From positions 1 to 64,000 of the forward strand of contig JAUVVY010000016.1 in NCBI GenBank assembly GCA_030604405.1: a stretch of 64,000 nt of DNA, in the 5' to 3' direction. Below are positions 50,651-60,558 of the stretch, one piece after another (positions within the stretch are counted from its first letter, which is position 1; every line of letters begins with the position of its first letter). Made by a program: the position numbers and the translations under genes. This stretch comes from a bacterium. Lineage in GTDB: Bacteria; Armatimonadota; Zipacnadia; Zipacnadales; UBA11051. The notes beneath the pieces are model-generated. The model was not told the DNA's origin. It made no database searches and worked only from the letters and a program-made list of their open reading frames with translations.

Positions 50651-51721
50651 ATGAAAATCGCCGACCGCTATCTGCTAAAAGAGATGCTGTGGCCATTTTT
50701 CGGCGGCCTGCTGGCATTCATTGTCATGGTCACCGGCCACATGCTCTTCCAGGCCGTTGAGGTAATGGTCGAGCACCGCGTGGAGTTGCGCGATGTACTG
50801 CGCTATTTGCTGTACCAGGTGCCGACGGCGGCGGTGCTGGCCCTGCCGGTCTCAACGCTGCTCGCCGTGGGCCTCGGCACCAACCGTCTGGCGGCCGACA
50901 ACGAGCTGCTGGCGATGCGCGCGGCGGGCATCAGCCGCTTTCGGCTGGTGCTGCCCGGCCTCTACCTCGGCCTGCTGGCGACCGGGCTCTCGATCGCGCT
51001 CTATCACAGTATCGTGCCGTGGGCTGAGGGGCGCGGCGACGTCCTTATCAGGGAAATCGCCTTCAGCCGCCGCGCGCTGCTGGTCCGCCCCGGCCAGTTC
51101 GTCAATGCCGGCCACGGCTGGGTTTTCCTCGTGGATGACACTGATCCCGACACTGGCGCACTGAAATACATGCGCGTCTTTCACCACGACCAGCCCGACG
51201 GCTTTCCGGTGCTGTTTGTCGCCAAGTCCGGACGGCTCGATGACACCAGCATCTATTTCGACCGGCCGATGTTCTACGCGATCACGCCCAAAGACGAGCC
51301 TACCACCGGAGACGCCTCGGAAGGCTTCGTCAATCTCGCCGAAGTCAGCGCGACCCTGTCGCCCAAGTCCAGTAAGCTACAGGCGATGACCTTCGACCAG
51401 CTTCTGGCCGAAGCAGACCGGATTCAGGAACAAGGCATGTCCGGCTACCGTCAATATCTTGTCGAGTTTGACAAGCGGATGGCCCTGGCTTTTTCCTGTC
51501 TGCTCTTTGCGCTGTTGGCCGGGCCGATCGTTGGCGCCTTCGGCCATACCCAGAGTCTGGTGGGCCTGCTGGCGACGCTGCTCGTCGTATTCGTCTATTA
51601 TGTGCTGATGTTGTGGCTGCAGATGCTGGCGGAGGCGGCGATCTTGCCCACTTTCGGCGTTTGGTTTCTCAACATCCTGGTTGCACTTGTCGCGTTAGGG
51701 TTACTATGGCGGCAAAGGTGA
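50651..51721 (+). CDS. LptF/LptG-family lipopolysaccharide export permease
   Basis: A 356-residue protein with the YjgP/YjgQ pattern: DRYLLKEMLWPFFGGLLAFI and two N-terminal membrane spans, ELLAMRAAGISRFRLVLPGLY (the coupling-helix region), a periplasmic beta-jellyroll (about 125-265) and three C-terminal spans. It would pull lipopolysaccharide out of the inner membrane with LptB. Only one permease is here; in enterics LptF and LptG form a heterodimer, so a second gene elsewhere or a homodimer is needed. The next gene overlaps it by 16 nt. Confidence 0.87.
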   Translation: MKIADRYLLKEMLWPFFGGLLAFIVMVTGHMLFQAVEVMVEHRVELRDVLRYLLYQVPTAAVLALPVSTLLAVGLGTNRLAADNELLAMRAAGISRFRLVLPGLYLGLLATGLSIALYHSIVPWAEGRGDVLIREIAFSRRALLVRPGQFVNAGHGWVFLVDDTDPDTGALKYMRVFHHDQPDGFPVLFVAKSGRLDDTSIYFDRPMFYAITPKDEPTTGDASEGFVNLAEVSATLSPKSSKLQAMTFDQLLAEADRIQEQGMSGYRQYLVEFDKRMALAFSCLLFALLAGPIVGAFGHTQSLVGLLATLLVVFVYYVLMLWLQMLAEAAILPTFGVWFLNILVALVALGLLWRQR

Positions 51722-54117
51722 GGTTACAGCGTGAGGCTGCTGGCGCATCGCTGGCGCGCAGTCATCTTGCTGCTGCGCTGGTGCTGCTGGCACTCGTGCT
51801 GTATTTTTCAGCTTGCCCCGTGACTGTTGCCGCCGACTCCCAGTCCGATGCCTTCTCCGAGGCGATGCAGCCGCTTGCACCGCCCGCCAAGCAACAGCCG
51901 CCTTCCCAGCCGCCGCCCGAAACGCCCCCCGAAACGGAGCAGCCCGAGCCGACCACGCCCCCGGAGGCGGGCCCGCAGCAGCCACCCTCTGAACCGCCCG
52001 AGCCATCCGCGCTGCCTGAGCCATCCCCTGACAGCGAGGTCATTTCGCTGCAGGCCGATGAGCTGTACTACACCTCCGAGGGTACGCAGGCCTCGGGCAA
52101 TGTGGCCGTCGGGTATCAGGATTACCGGGCCTCTGGCGAGATCCTCGACATTGACAAGGCGCGGGTGTGGATCAAGCTGCGCGGCGATGTGGTCATGACA
52201 AGCTCCGACATGCTGACCACCGCCGACAATCTGGAGCTTAATCTCGACACCGAGCACTGGCACGCCTTGGACACGCGGACGAAGGTGGAGCCGGCGTTTT
52301 TTGAAAGCGGCGTGGTGGAGCCGCTTTACCTTGACGGCCGCCACATTCATGGCCGCCCCGGGCAGATGGAGGTCGACTCCGGCCGGTGCACTTCCTGTGA
52401 CCTGCCGCACAAGCCGCACTATTGGCTGCAGAGCTCACACATCAGACTCGAGCCGGAGGAGTATGTGGTGTTCAGAAAGCCCACGCTGTACCTGCTCGGC
52501 CACCGCATCTTCAGGTACCCCTGGGACTTGCGCCTGTCTTTGCGGCGCCATACCAATCGCTTCCTGCCGGAGGTCGGCCAGAACGAGGTCGAAGGCTACT
52601 TCGCCAAGTTCGCCTACCTGTACTTGCTCAATGAACAGAACTCCGGAGTCCTGCGTCTGCACTTAACCCAGAAGCGCGGGACCGGTTACGGCTTCGACCA
52701 TGACTTCGACTTCGGACCCAACTACGGCGATTTGCGTTTCTTCGCCGAGCCGTCGCAGGGAAGCTGGTCCGGCAGGCTCAGCGATACTCACCAGTTCTCG
52801 GAGGGCTTCACCGCCGACCTCAGCAGCAACATCCAGCGCTACAGCGGCTACGGCACCGGCTCCACATCTCTTTCCAACAACCTTACCTTCCGCAACCGCT
52901 CGACTGACGGCCAATCGCTGGTGGGCTTTCAGCACTCGACCATGAAGAGCGCGTACAGCACCAACAAGCGGCTGACTGTGAACATGACCCACCGCCAGCA
53001 GGCCTCGGAGGACTATAGTTGGGAGGTGCGCAATGTAATGCGTCGCAACGACTACCGCGCCGATCAGCATCCCGACGAGGAGTTGAACAGCGAGTTTCGT
53101 CTGCGCGGTCGCGAGCGCAGTTACGATTGGGAGGCCATCACCAGGAAGCGTTATGATCTCGACGGTAGCGCCTACACCGGCGACGACAATTTCTATTCAC
53201 TCGATTATTTGCCGGAGCTGCAGATGAACACCGACACCTCGCGGCTTGGCGGCTATCGGCTACTTGGCAGGGCGCGGGTACGGGCCAGCCTCAACCTCGG
53301 CAGATTCAAGCAGCAGCCGGAGAACGTCGGCGTATCGCGAGCCGCAATGGACATATCGCTGCCCGGTCACAGCCGCAGCATCGGCGGCAGCAAGACACTG
53401 CACAACAGCCTGCGGTTCCGCCAGCAATTTTTCAGCGACGGCTCGGCACAGTATTACACTAATTTCCGCACCGAGCTGCGCGGCAGGTGGGGCCACACCT
53501 GGGACCACCGCTGGAGCTATAACTTCGGCTCCTCTCACGGGTATTCTCCGCTGCGGCTGGGATATGCGGGAAGAAGCAGTTATCTGAACTTCCAGGCGGT
53601 GCGCACGGTGCGGGACAAGATGCGCATTGACGTGGGCAGCGGCTACGATTTTATCAATTACTATTATCGGGACGCGACCTTCCGCGGCCAGTTCATGCTT
53701 GCCCCTGACAGCCGCCTGGAGCTGCAGACCAGCTACAGCCTTGACCGCGGCCAGTGGCGGCCGCTTAATGTCAGGTGGCTGCGCGCAACTGACAACTGGT
53801 ACTCAGCGATAACTTCGTATTATGATCTAGACAGCAACAAGCTGACGCGCGCGACTTCAGAGATTAACTGGCGGGTTAACAAGCTGTGGCATATTGATGT
53901 ACTGGCCGGCTATAGCGGCTACACGCACAAGCTGGATCAATTCGAGGTCCGGGTGCTGCGCGATCTACACTGCATGTTGGCATCGGTGACGTATAATAAG
54001 GAGCTGAGCGAGTTCAGGATCAACGTCGGGATCAAGGCGTTTCCTTCTAACGAGCGGGTATTTGGGGTAGGTGCTGGCGGCCCGCGCTTCGAAAGTACAT
54101 TCGGGCAGTATTACTAA
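51706..54117 (+). CDS. lptD: LptD-like outer-membrane lipopolysaccharide assembly protein
   Basis: An 803-residue protein with a signal peptide (LAAALVLLALVLYFSACPVTVAA), a proline/glutamate-rich linker (residues about 55-110), an OstA/LptA-type beta-taco domain (LQADELYYTSEGTQASGNVA onward, about 112-225) and a long C-terminal beta-barrel rich in alternating aromatic and polar residues. GRCTSCDLPHKPHYWLQSSH is the conserved-looking cysteine-bearing junction of LptD relatives. Start ATG 51706 within the permease gene; a GTG at 51718 forming a GTGA overlap is the alternative. Position after LptF/G supports the role. Confidence 0.82.
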   Translation: MAAKVRLQREAAGASLARSHLAAALVLLALVLYFSACPVTVAADSQSDAFSEAMQPLAPPAKQQPPSQPPPETPPETEQPEPTTPPEAGPQQPPSEPPEPSALPEPSPDSEVISLQADELYYTSEGTQASGNVAVGYQDYRASGEILDIDKARVWIKLRGDVVMTSSDMLTTADNLELNLDTEHWHALDTRTKVEPAFFESGVVEPLYLDGRHIHGRPGQMEVDSGRCTSCDLPHKPHYWLQSSHIRLEPEEYVVFRKPTLYLLGHRIFRYPWDLRLSLRRHTNRFLPEVGQNEVEGYFAKFAYLYLLNEQNSGVLRLHLTQKRGTGYGFDHDFDFGPNYGDLRFFAEPSQGSWSGRLSDTHQFSEGFTADLSSNIQRYSGYGTGSTSLSNNLTFRNRSTDGQSLVGFQHSTMKSAYSTNKRLTVNMTHRQQASEDYSWEVRNVMRRNDYRADQHPDEELNSEFRLRGRERSYDWEAITRKRYDLDGSAYTGDDNFYSLDYLPELQMNTDTSRLGGYRLLGRARVRASLNLGRFKQQPENVGVSRAAMDISLPGHSRSIGGSKTLHNSLRFRQQFFSDGSAQYYTNFRTELRGRWGHTWDHRWSYNFGSSHGYSPLRLGYAGRSSYLNFQAVRTVRDKMRIDVGSGYDFINYYYRDATFRGQFMLAPDSRLELQTSYSLDRGQWRPLNVRWLRATDNWYSAITSYYDLDSNKLTRATSEINWRVNKLWHIDVLAGYSGYTHKLDQFEVRVLRDLHCMLASVTYNKELSEFRINVGIKAFPSNERVFGVGAGGPRFESTFGQYY

Positions 54118-54908
54118 TGGAGAACAACTGCATGCACTGTATCACACCGAGACCGATCGCTGCTCTGACGCCTTTGTCGCGTCGGGTATGCGCGCGGTTG
54201 CTGATGCTCGCACTCGGCTTGTGTCTGCTGGCTGTGCTGGTTGAGCCTGTGCTTGCAAGCCCAAGCGATGATGCCGCGCTCAGCCGGCGCCCATCCAAGC
54301 AGGCCATCAGGCAGCAACTCGATGAGATACTCGCCCAGGATGAGTACCAGACCGAGGAGCAGCCGGAGGCGTGGTGGTTCAAGCCGATGGTGGCGGCCAT
54401 ACGCTTTCTTGGCAAGCTGCTCGAGCGCGTCTTTCGGGCCCGTGATGTGCTCTATGTGGCTTACCCGCTGGTGTTCTGGACGGTTGTCGTGCTGCTGACG
54501 GCTATCGTGATCGGCATTCTCGCGCACATCTATATGACCCTGACCGGCGCTTTCGGAAACGGCCGTTCGCGTCGCGGCCCGGCCGGTGTTGAGCTGCCGC
54601 CTCGCCATTCGCCCGGCGACTTGCGCGCCCGCGCACGGCAGGCGGCTGAGCGCGACGATCTCGGGCAGGCAATCGTGTATCTCTACCTGGCCATTCTCCT
54701 CCATCTCGACCGCCAGGGCCTCATCGTCTTTAACAGAGCCGATACCAACCGTCAGATCCTGCGCCAGCTCAGCGGCGATGTGAAGCTTGTTGCCACTATG
54801 GAGCCGCTTACCAACACCGTTGATGCGATAAGCTACTCAAGCTACGTGCCTACAGACGCCGAGTTTGCCCGCGTCGAGCAGATCTCTGAGGTGGTAATGG
54901 CACGATGA
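54117..54908 (+). CDS. DUF4129-type membrane protein
   Basis: A 263-residue protein with two membrane segments (about residues 24-46 and 118-143). The C-terminal part RARARQAAERDDLGQAIVYL followed by FNRADTNRQILRQL is the DUF4129 signature, seen in proteins that lie beside MoxR and DUF58 genes and often transglutaminase-like proteins. Its ATG overlaps the lptD stop by one base, and its end overlaps the DUF4350 gene by 4 nt (ATGA). The function of the family is not established; an envelope role is inferred from context. Confidence 0.75.
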   Translation: MENNCMHCITPRPIAALTPLSRRVCARLLMLALGLCLLAVLVEPVLASPSDDAALSRRPSKQAIRQQLDEILAQDEYQTEEQPEAWWFKPMVAAIRFLGKLLERVFRARDVLYVAYPLVFWTVVVLLTAIVIGILAHIYMTLTGAFGNGRSRRGPAGVELPPRHSPGDLRARARQAAERDDLGQAIVYLYLAILLHLDRQGLIVFNRADTNRQILRQLSGDVKLVATMEPLTNTVDAISYSSYVPTDAEFARVEQISEVVMAR

Positions 54909-56218
54909 GATCCGGGGCGGCTGATTTCAGAATCGTTTTCTGGCTCCTGGTGCTGCTGGTCATGATATGCACTGGTATCTACCTGTCTGAGCGCAATTCC
55001 CAGCGCCCTGACACCAGGAGAGACCATGCCATCGATTCGTACAACCGCTGGGGCACACGCGCTCTGGGCGAGCTGCTGGAGAGCCACGGCTTCGGCGTGG
55101 CAAGCTGGCGGCAGCGCCTGAGCGGCCTCGGCCCGCAGCACCAGGCGCTGGTGGTACTGTCACCATCGCGCCATTTTGTGAGCCGCGAGATCGCACACCT
55201 GCTGAAATGGATTGAGGCCGGCGGCGTGCTGTTGGTTGCACCCAGCCGTCATACCTTGCTGGGCTCGTTCCTGGTCGAAACCGAAACCATCCCACCCGTC
55301 CAGCAGATACTCGGCCCCCTGGGATTGATGGTGCGCAGGGGCGGCGACCTGGCAGGCAAGGCCGTGGGCGTGACCGACAGCCCCCTGCTCAGGGATGTCG
55401 CGGCGCTCTATGTCCCCTCGCATCTGCGGCTGCAGACGCTCGGACAAAAGGCCCTTGCCGAAGCTTACCCGGAAGCGGCTAAGTCCGATGACCTCAAGCA
55501 ATATCTGCGCCCGCAACTGAAGTCCGAGGCTTTTACCGCCCTGGCCACACGCGACGACGCCTGCACAGTCGGCGTGATATCACACGGGAAGGGCTGGGTG
55601 CTGATTCTTGGCGAGGCGGATATGCTGGGCAATTACTGGATAAATCAGCAGGACAACGCGGTGCTGGCGCTCAACTTCGCCTACCTGAGCGGCGCCGAAA
55701 CCGTCTATTTTGACGAATACCATCACGGCCTGACATTTGTCTCCATTGCCGGTCAGGAGGCGCTGGCCTCGGGTGGGTGGCGGGTGGCGCTGATGGCGCT
55801 GGGGGCGGTGGGGCTTTTCTTCATCGGGCAGATGGTACGTTTTGGCGCGGCGGTGCCATTGCAGCGCCAGGCGCGGCGCTCCGCCCGCGAATTCGTCCGC
55901 GCCCTCGCCCAGCTTTACATGCAGGCAGGCGCAAGGACCTTTGCCCTACAGATCATTGCCAGGGCGCTGAAAAGGCAGGTGGCCGCTTGCGGCCGCGTCT
56001 CTCTCAGCCGCACCGGACCCGACGCAGACAACCACCATCTGGCCCAGCGTTGTGCCGACCTCAACCCATCTGTAAGCGCGGCGACATTGAGTAGTCTTCT
56101 CGACCGCCTCGATGCCGCTGCACAGGCCGGTCGCCGCCTTAGCAACGGCGAGTTCGTCCGCCTCAGCCGGGCGGCGACGGCTATGGAAAAGGAGCTTCCT
56201 AAACGTGGAACAGACTAA
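54905..56218 (+). CDS. DUF4350-domain membrane protein
   Basis: A 437-residue protein with an N-terminal membrane segment (residues 9-26), a GATase-like/IFT52-like DUF4350 domain (DSYNRWGTRALGELLESHG, ALVVLSPSRHFVSREI, LLKWIEAGGVLLVAPS, and HGKGWVLILGEADML), and a second membrane segment near residue 300. The C-terminal third is cytoplasmic and helical. In other phyla DUF4350 genes sit between DUF4129 and MoxR genes exactly as here. It ends 14 nt inside the moxR reading frame, so all three are likely co-translated. Confidence 0.78.
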   Translation: MRSGAADFRIVFWLLVLLVMICTGIYLSERNSQRPDTRRDHAIDSYNRWGTRALGELLESHGFGVASWRQRLSGLGPQHQALVVLSPSRHFVSREIAHLLKWIEAGGVLLVAPSRHTLLGSFLVETETIPPVQQILGPLGLMVRRGGDLAGKAVGVTDSPLLRDVAALYVPSHLRLQTLGQKALAEAYPEAAKSDDLKQYLRPQLKSEAFTALATRDDACTVGVISHGKGWVLILGEADMLGNYWINQQDNAVLALNFAYLSGAETVYFDEYHHGLTFVSIAGQEALASGGWRVALMALGAVGLFFIGQMVRFGAAVPLQRQARRSAREFVRALAQLYMQAGARTFALQIIARALKRQVAACGRVSLSRTGPDADNHHLAQRCADLNPSVSAATLSSLLDRLDAAAQAGRRLSNGEFVRLSRAATAMEKELPKRGTD

Positions 56219-57167
56219 CAGCATTACCAGACAAGTTGCGCTGCAGATAAATGAGATGCTTTCCCGGGTCATCGCCGGCCAACAGCCGGTCATCGAGCAG
56301 ATGATCGTCGCCGTCATGGCCCGCGGCCATGCGCTGATCGAGGGCGTGCCGGGCACTGCCAAGACCATGCTGGTCAAGGGCTTGGCCATCTGTCTGGGCA
56401 GGGACTTTGCCCGCATCCAGCTCACCCCGGACCTGATGCCCTCTGACATTGTGGGAACTTACGTCTTCGACATGGAAAGCTCGACCTTCAATCTCCGCAG
56501 GGGGCCGATATTCACGGACTTTCTGCTGGCCGACGAGATCAACCGCGCGCCGGCCAAGACCCAGTCGGCTCTGCTCGAGGCGATGCAGGAGCGGCAGGTG
56601 ACCATCGAGGGCAACACCCAGAAACTCAGCGACGATTTCATCCTCTTTGCCACCCAGAATCCGATCGAGTATGAGGGCACGTATCCGCTGCCCGAGGCCC
56701 AGCTTGACCGCTTCAGCCTCAAGATAATCATTGACTATCCCTCGGAGGCAGAGGAGCTCCAGATCTTGCAGCAGCACCATCGCGGCTTTGATGACGCGGA
56801 CTTGACGGCGGCGGGCCTGGAGCCGATCGTTACTGCGCAGCAACTTGCCGAATGTCGGCAGCAGGTCCTCGGCGTCGAGGTCACTGACGAGATGATGAAA
56901 TATGTGGCCGACATAACCCGTTCGACGCGAGAACACGCGTCGCTGGTGCTGGGCTGCAGCCCGCGGGCATCGGCGCACCTTCTCAATGTGGCGAAGGTCG
57001 TCGCTGCGATACGCGGGCGCGGCTTCATGACGCCGGACGATGTCAAGGACATTGCTGCTGCGGCGCTGCGCCACCGCTTGCTGCTGCGCCCGGAGGCGGA
57101 GATAGACGGCCTGACCAGTGAGGACATCATCAGCGAAATCCTGTCCACAGTACCGATCCCGCGCTGA
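56205..57167 (+). CDS. MoxR-family AAA+ ATPase
   Basis: A 320-residue AAA+ protein. The Walker A motif is GVPGTAKTM, Walker B is LLADEINRAPAKTQSALLEA (with the MoxR-specific NRA), and sensor motif FATQNPIEYEGTYPLPEAQLDRF follows. MoxR proteins act as chaperone-like ATPases for cofactor or protein-complex assembly. The start is GTG 56205, 10 nt after AAGGAG; a longer frame reads back through the DUF4350 gene and is not used. A DUF58/VWA partner gene, usual next to moxR, does not follow; noncoding sequence does. Confidence 0.9.
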   Translation: MEQTNSITRQVALQINEMLSRVIAGQQPVIEQMIVAVMARGHALIEGVPGTAKTMLVKGLAICLGRDFARIQLTPDLMPSDIVGTYVFDMESSTFNLRRGPIFTDFLLADEINRAPAKTQSALLEAMQERQVTIEGNTQKLSDDFILFATQNPIEYEGTYPLPEAQLDRFSLKIIIDYPSEAEELQILQQHHRGFDDADLTAAGLEPIVTAQQLAECRQQVLGVEVTDEMMKYVADITRSTREHASLVLGCSPRASAHLLNVAKVVAAIRGRGFMTPDDVKDIAAAALRHRLLLRPEAEIDGLTSEDIISEILSTVPIPR

Positions 57168-57171
57168 GGGG

Positions 57172-57258
57172 ATCCCGTACGCAGAAAAGGCCTCGGGCTG
57201 CCCTTCGACGTTGCTCCCTTCGGCAAGCTCAGGGCGCACGCGGCAGGGCCTACGGGAT
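57172..57258. repeat. Intergenic palindromic element after moxR
   Basis: ATCCCGTA (57172-57179) and TACGGGAT (57251-57258) enclose a nested inverted segment with CCCTTCG and CAAGCTCAGGGC, the same CTTCGxCAAGCTCAGGG-type motif found near 31610. The downstream 57259-57333 includes a GC palindrome (CGGGTACCCG) and a short T-run near 57296-57300, possibly a weak terminator for the plus-strand operon. There is no gene here. Confidence 0.55.
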
Positions 57259-57333
57259 GCCTCACCCACGCCTCCAGCGCGGGTACCCGACGGGGTTTTT
57301 GGCGGAAGGCCGAGCTACGCGTTCGTGAGTGAT

Positions 57334-60300
57334 TCAGGCCAGCGGGATAATCCTGCTGGCGATAACTGAGAGGTCCAGCTTCCCCTGGCGGCTGAGTTTG
57401 CCCTCGACCAGCAGCACCGGGCTGGCATACAAATCCCGCCCGTAACGCTGGTAGGTGTGCTCGAATATGGCCGCATCCACCAGGCCCTTTTCATCCTCCA
57501 GGCTGATGAATATGGCGGTGCGCCCGCTGCGTGTGGGTGGCCGCGCTCTGGCCACTACAATCCCGGCCACCTTCACCCGGTCGCCGTCGCGATGGTTGTA
57601 AAGCTGCGTACTGTTGAGCACCCCCGTGCCATCGAGCTTCTCGCGCCAGAAGGTAAATGGATGCCGGCCAGTGCTGACGCCCATCAGCTTCAGTTCCAAG
57701 CCAATACGGCCATATTCGGTCTGCGGGTCAAGCTGTGGCAGCAGACCGAGCTTCTTGCTTTCGGTGAAGTCCAACTCGCGGGCGCTGTGGCGGCCATAGC
57801 GGTCGGCAACTGTGCTGCCGGGCATCGCTGCAAGGGTCCACAGTAGCTCAGGCACGCTCTGGCCGGTGAAATCGAAGGCGCCGACCAGTATCAGGTTCTC
57901 CACCACCGGCCTGGGCACGCTGGTGCGCTGGCAGAAATCCCGCAGCGACTTAAATAGGCCCTGCTTGCGCGCCTGCACAACTGACTGCAAGGCCGCCTGG
58001 CTCATCCCCCGAAACAGCCGCAGCCCGACGCGAATATTGCCGTCCTCGACGCTGAAACGCTCCTTGCTGCGGTTGACGCAGACCGGCAGAATGCTGAGGC
58101 CCAGCCGCTTTGCCTCCTCCGCCACCGTCCGCGACGGATAAAAGCCCATCGGCTCATTTGACAAGATGCCGGCCAGAAACTCCGCCGGATAATGCGCCTT
58201 CAGATATGCCGTCTGGTAGGATATCCTGGCGAAGCATGCCGCATGAGCCTTGTTGAAGCCGTAGGCGGCAAATCCGGCGATGGCATCAAAGATGCGGTCG
58301 GCGACAAAGCGGTCCACCCCGCGACTGATTGCCCCCTCGACGAATTCGCACCGCATGCTCTCCATGTCTTCGGCTGAGCGGCTGTGGGTCATCGCCCGCC
58401 GCAGCATGTCGCCCTGTCCGAGGGTAAAGCCGGCGATGGCCTGGGCGATCTGCAGCACCTGCTCCTGGTAGATGATGACCCCGAAGGTGCGGCGCAGTAT
58501 CGGCTCCAGGGCCGGGTGCAGGTAGGTGACCGGCTCGTGGCCGTGCTTGCGGCGCAGGTATGGTGTGATCATGTCGGACTGGACCGGGCCGGGGCGGAAA
58601 AGCGAAATGTTGGCGATGACTTCTTCGAACTCATTCGGCTGAGCGCGGCCCAGCAGGTTGCGCTGGCCGGGACTTTCCAATTGAAAAAGTCCTACGGTCC
58701 TGGTCGAGCGCAACAGGCGGAATGCCGCCTCATCGTCCAGGGGTATGGCCTCCAAATCCAGCCGCTTGCCGGTATGGCGCTCTATCTCTTCCAGGCAGTC
58801 TTCAATCGCGCTGTGAATCCGCAGGCCCAGGATATCCATCTTCAAAAGCCCCAGAGCCTCGACATCGTCTTTGTCGAAGCCGACGATGACGATCCCCTTG
58901 GCGGCCAATTCCAGCGGCGCGATGCTCGTCAGCGGCTGCTCGCTGATGACCAGGCCGCCGACATGCACGCTCAGGTGGCGCGGAAAGCCACTGATCTGCT
59001 CGCACAGCTCAAACAGCAAGCCCTTGTCAGAAAGATCAACCGGCGTTTCCCTGGCCTCGGGCAATTTCTCCAGCGCGTCCTGGACCTCCGATGCGCGGAT
59101 ATGCGGGAAGACCTCCGCCAGCGGCCCGATCTCCGCATCCGCGATGCCCAGGGCCTTGCCGATCTCGCGGATCGCCGACCGCGCGCGGAAGGTGTTGATG
59201 GTGCAGACCGCTGCCACATGCTCGGCACCGTAGCGCTCATACACATAGGCGGTCACCTCATCACGCCGCCGGGCGCAGAAATCAATATCAATATCAGGCA
59301 TGCCGCGCCGCTCGGCGCTCAGGAAACGCTCGAAAAGCAGGTCATGTGCCAGCGGGTCGGCCTGGGTAATGTCCAGCACGTAGCTGACCAGCGAATCGCC
59401 CGCCGAGCCTCTGCCGGTGGCGCGGATTTTCTGACTGCGCGCGAACCGCACGATATCCCATACAATCAAAAAATAGTCGCACAGCCCCTGGTCTTCGATA
59501 ATGCCGAGCTCGTGCTCCAGTCTTTTTCCCACGTCGGCTCTTATCTCGCCGTAGCGCCACTTGGCTCCGGCATAACAAAGCCGCCGCAGGTAGCTGCGCG
59601 CATCATCATCTTCCTGTGGCGGCGGATAGCGACCACAATTCTGCTTCCTGACAACCGCCAGATCAAAGCGGGGGAAGTGGAAATGCTCTAAATCAAGGTT
59701 GCAACTGCAGCGCCCGGCGATTTCAGAGCTGGCCTGCAGCGCCTCGGGCATATCGGTGAAAAGCTCCTGCATCTGCGCGGGGGACTTCAGGTCATACTCG
59801 CTGTTGATCTTGCGCTCCGGCTGCGGCTCATCAACCGACTGGTTGTTGTGGATGCACACGAGCATGTCCTGCAGGCGCGAATATTCCCGGGATACATAAT
59901 GCACGTTATTGGTGGCCACCACCCGCAGCCCGACACGACGCGCCAAATCGGCGAGCCGGTAGCGCAGCTTCTGCGCCGGCGGTGGCAGCAGATGGTTATG
60001 CAGCTCGATGTAGAAATTCCCCGGCCCGAACAGGCCCTTGTAGTATTGGGCGACGCGCTCGGCGTCCTGGCGATTGCCGGCCAGAAGCTGTTGGGCAATT
60101 TCCCCGCGCCGACATGCCGAAAGCACAATCAGATGCGAACAATGCCGCGCAAGATTCTCCTGCGAAAGCACCGGGTTGTCCCGGTCAACGCGCGCGTACT
60201 GCTGCGAAAAGGGCCGGGCCCGCTGCGCCGTCCCGAGATGCGCGGCGGTCACCAGCCGGCACAGGTTGCTGTAGCCCTCGTTGTTCTCTGCCAGCAGCAC

Positions 60301-60558
60301 AAGATGCGCCGGATATTTCAGCCCGGCGTCAGAGGCCGGCTCCACGGTCAGTTCCGCACCTATTATCGGCTTGATGCCATGCTTTTTGGCTGCCTGGTAA
60401 AAACGCACGGCTCCATAAAGCGCATCGTGGTCGGTAAGCGCAAGGGCCTCCATATCCAGCTTGGCGGCCGCCTCGGCAAGCGCCTCCACCGGCGCCGCAC
60501 CATCCAACAGTGAAAAGTTCGAATGAACGTGTAAATGGATGAAAGTCATGTCAGTCAT
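57334..60558 (-). CDS. dnaE2: DNA polymerase III alpha-like, error-prone DnaE2/ImuC type
   Basis: A 1074-residue C-family polymerase. The N-terminal PHP domain reads IHLHVHSNFSLLDGAAP and ALALTDHDALYG with histidines preserved. The catalytic centre includes GRGSAGDSLVSYVLDITQADP and GMPDIDIDFCARRRDEV; LFQLESPGQRNLL and GVIIYQEQVLQIA are further signatures, and the C-terminal OB region ends VEGKLSRQGKLDLSVIASRI. The length, close to 1050-1080 rather than about 1160, and the SOS-type promoter with DUF6504 upstream point to the translesion polymerase DnaE2/ImuC, not the replicative DnaE1. ImuB is not visible beside it. The ATG at 60558 overlaps the DUF6504 stop. Confidence 0.85.
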   Translation of the reverse strand: MTDMTFIHLHVHSNFSLLDGAAPVEALAEAAAKLDMEALALTDHDALYGAVRFYQAAKKHGIKPIIGAELTVEPASDAGLKYPAHLVLLAENNEGYSNLCRLVTAAHLGTAQRARPFSQQYARVDRDNPVLSQENLARHCSHLIVLSACRRGEIAQQLLAGNRQDAERVAQYYKGLFGPGNFYIELHNHLLPPPAQKLRYRLADLARRVGLRVVATNNVHYVSREYSRLQDMLVCIHNNQSVDEPQPERKINSEYDLKSPAQMQELFTDMPEALQASSEIAGRCSCNLDLEHFHFPRFDLAVVRKQNCGRYPPPQEDDDARSYLRRLCYAGAKWRYGEIRADVGKRLEHELGIIEDQGLCDYFLIVWDIVRFARSQKIRATGRGSAGDSLVSYVLDITQADPLAHDLLFERFLSAERRGMPDIDIDFCARRRDEVTAYVYERYGAEHVAAVCTINTFRARSAIREIGKALGIADAEIGPLAEVFPHIRASEVQDALEKLPEARETPVDLSDKGLLFELCEQISGFPRHLSVHVGGLVISEQPLTSIAPLELAAKGIVIVGFDKDDVEALGLLKMDILGLRIHSAIEDCLEEIERHTGKRLDLEAIPLDDEAAFRLLRSTRTVGLFQLESPGQRNLLGRAQPNEFEEVIANISLFRPGPVQSDMITPYLRRKHGHEPVTYLHPALEPILRRTFGVIIYQEQVLQIAQAIAGFTLGQGDMLRRAMTHSRSAEDMESMRCEFVEGAISRGVDRFVADRIFDAIAGFAAYGFNKAHAACFARISYQTAYLKAHYPAEFLAGILSNEPMGFYPSRTVAEEAKRLGLSILPVCVNRSKERFSVEDGNIRVGLRLFRGMSQAALQSVVQARKQGLFKSLRDFCQRTSVPRPVVENLILVGAFDFTGQSVPELLWTLAAMPGSTVADRYGRHSARELDFTESKKLGLLPQLDPQTEYGRIGLELKLMGVSTGRHPFTFWREKLDGTGVLNSTQLYNHRDGDRVKVAGIVVARARPPTRSGRTAIFISLEDEKGLVDAAIFEHTYQRYGRDLYASPVLLVEGKLSRQGKLDLSVIASRIIPLA

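Noticed and set aside
51613-51705. Longer LptD starting at 51613
   Set aside because: It would overlap the permease gene by over 100 nt and precede the signal peptide with a non-hydrophobic stretch.
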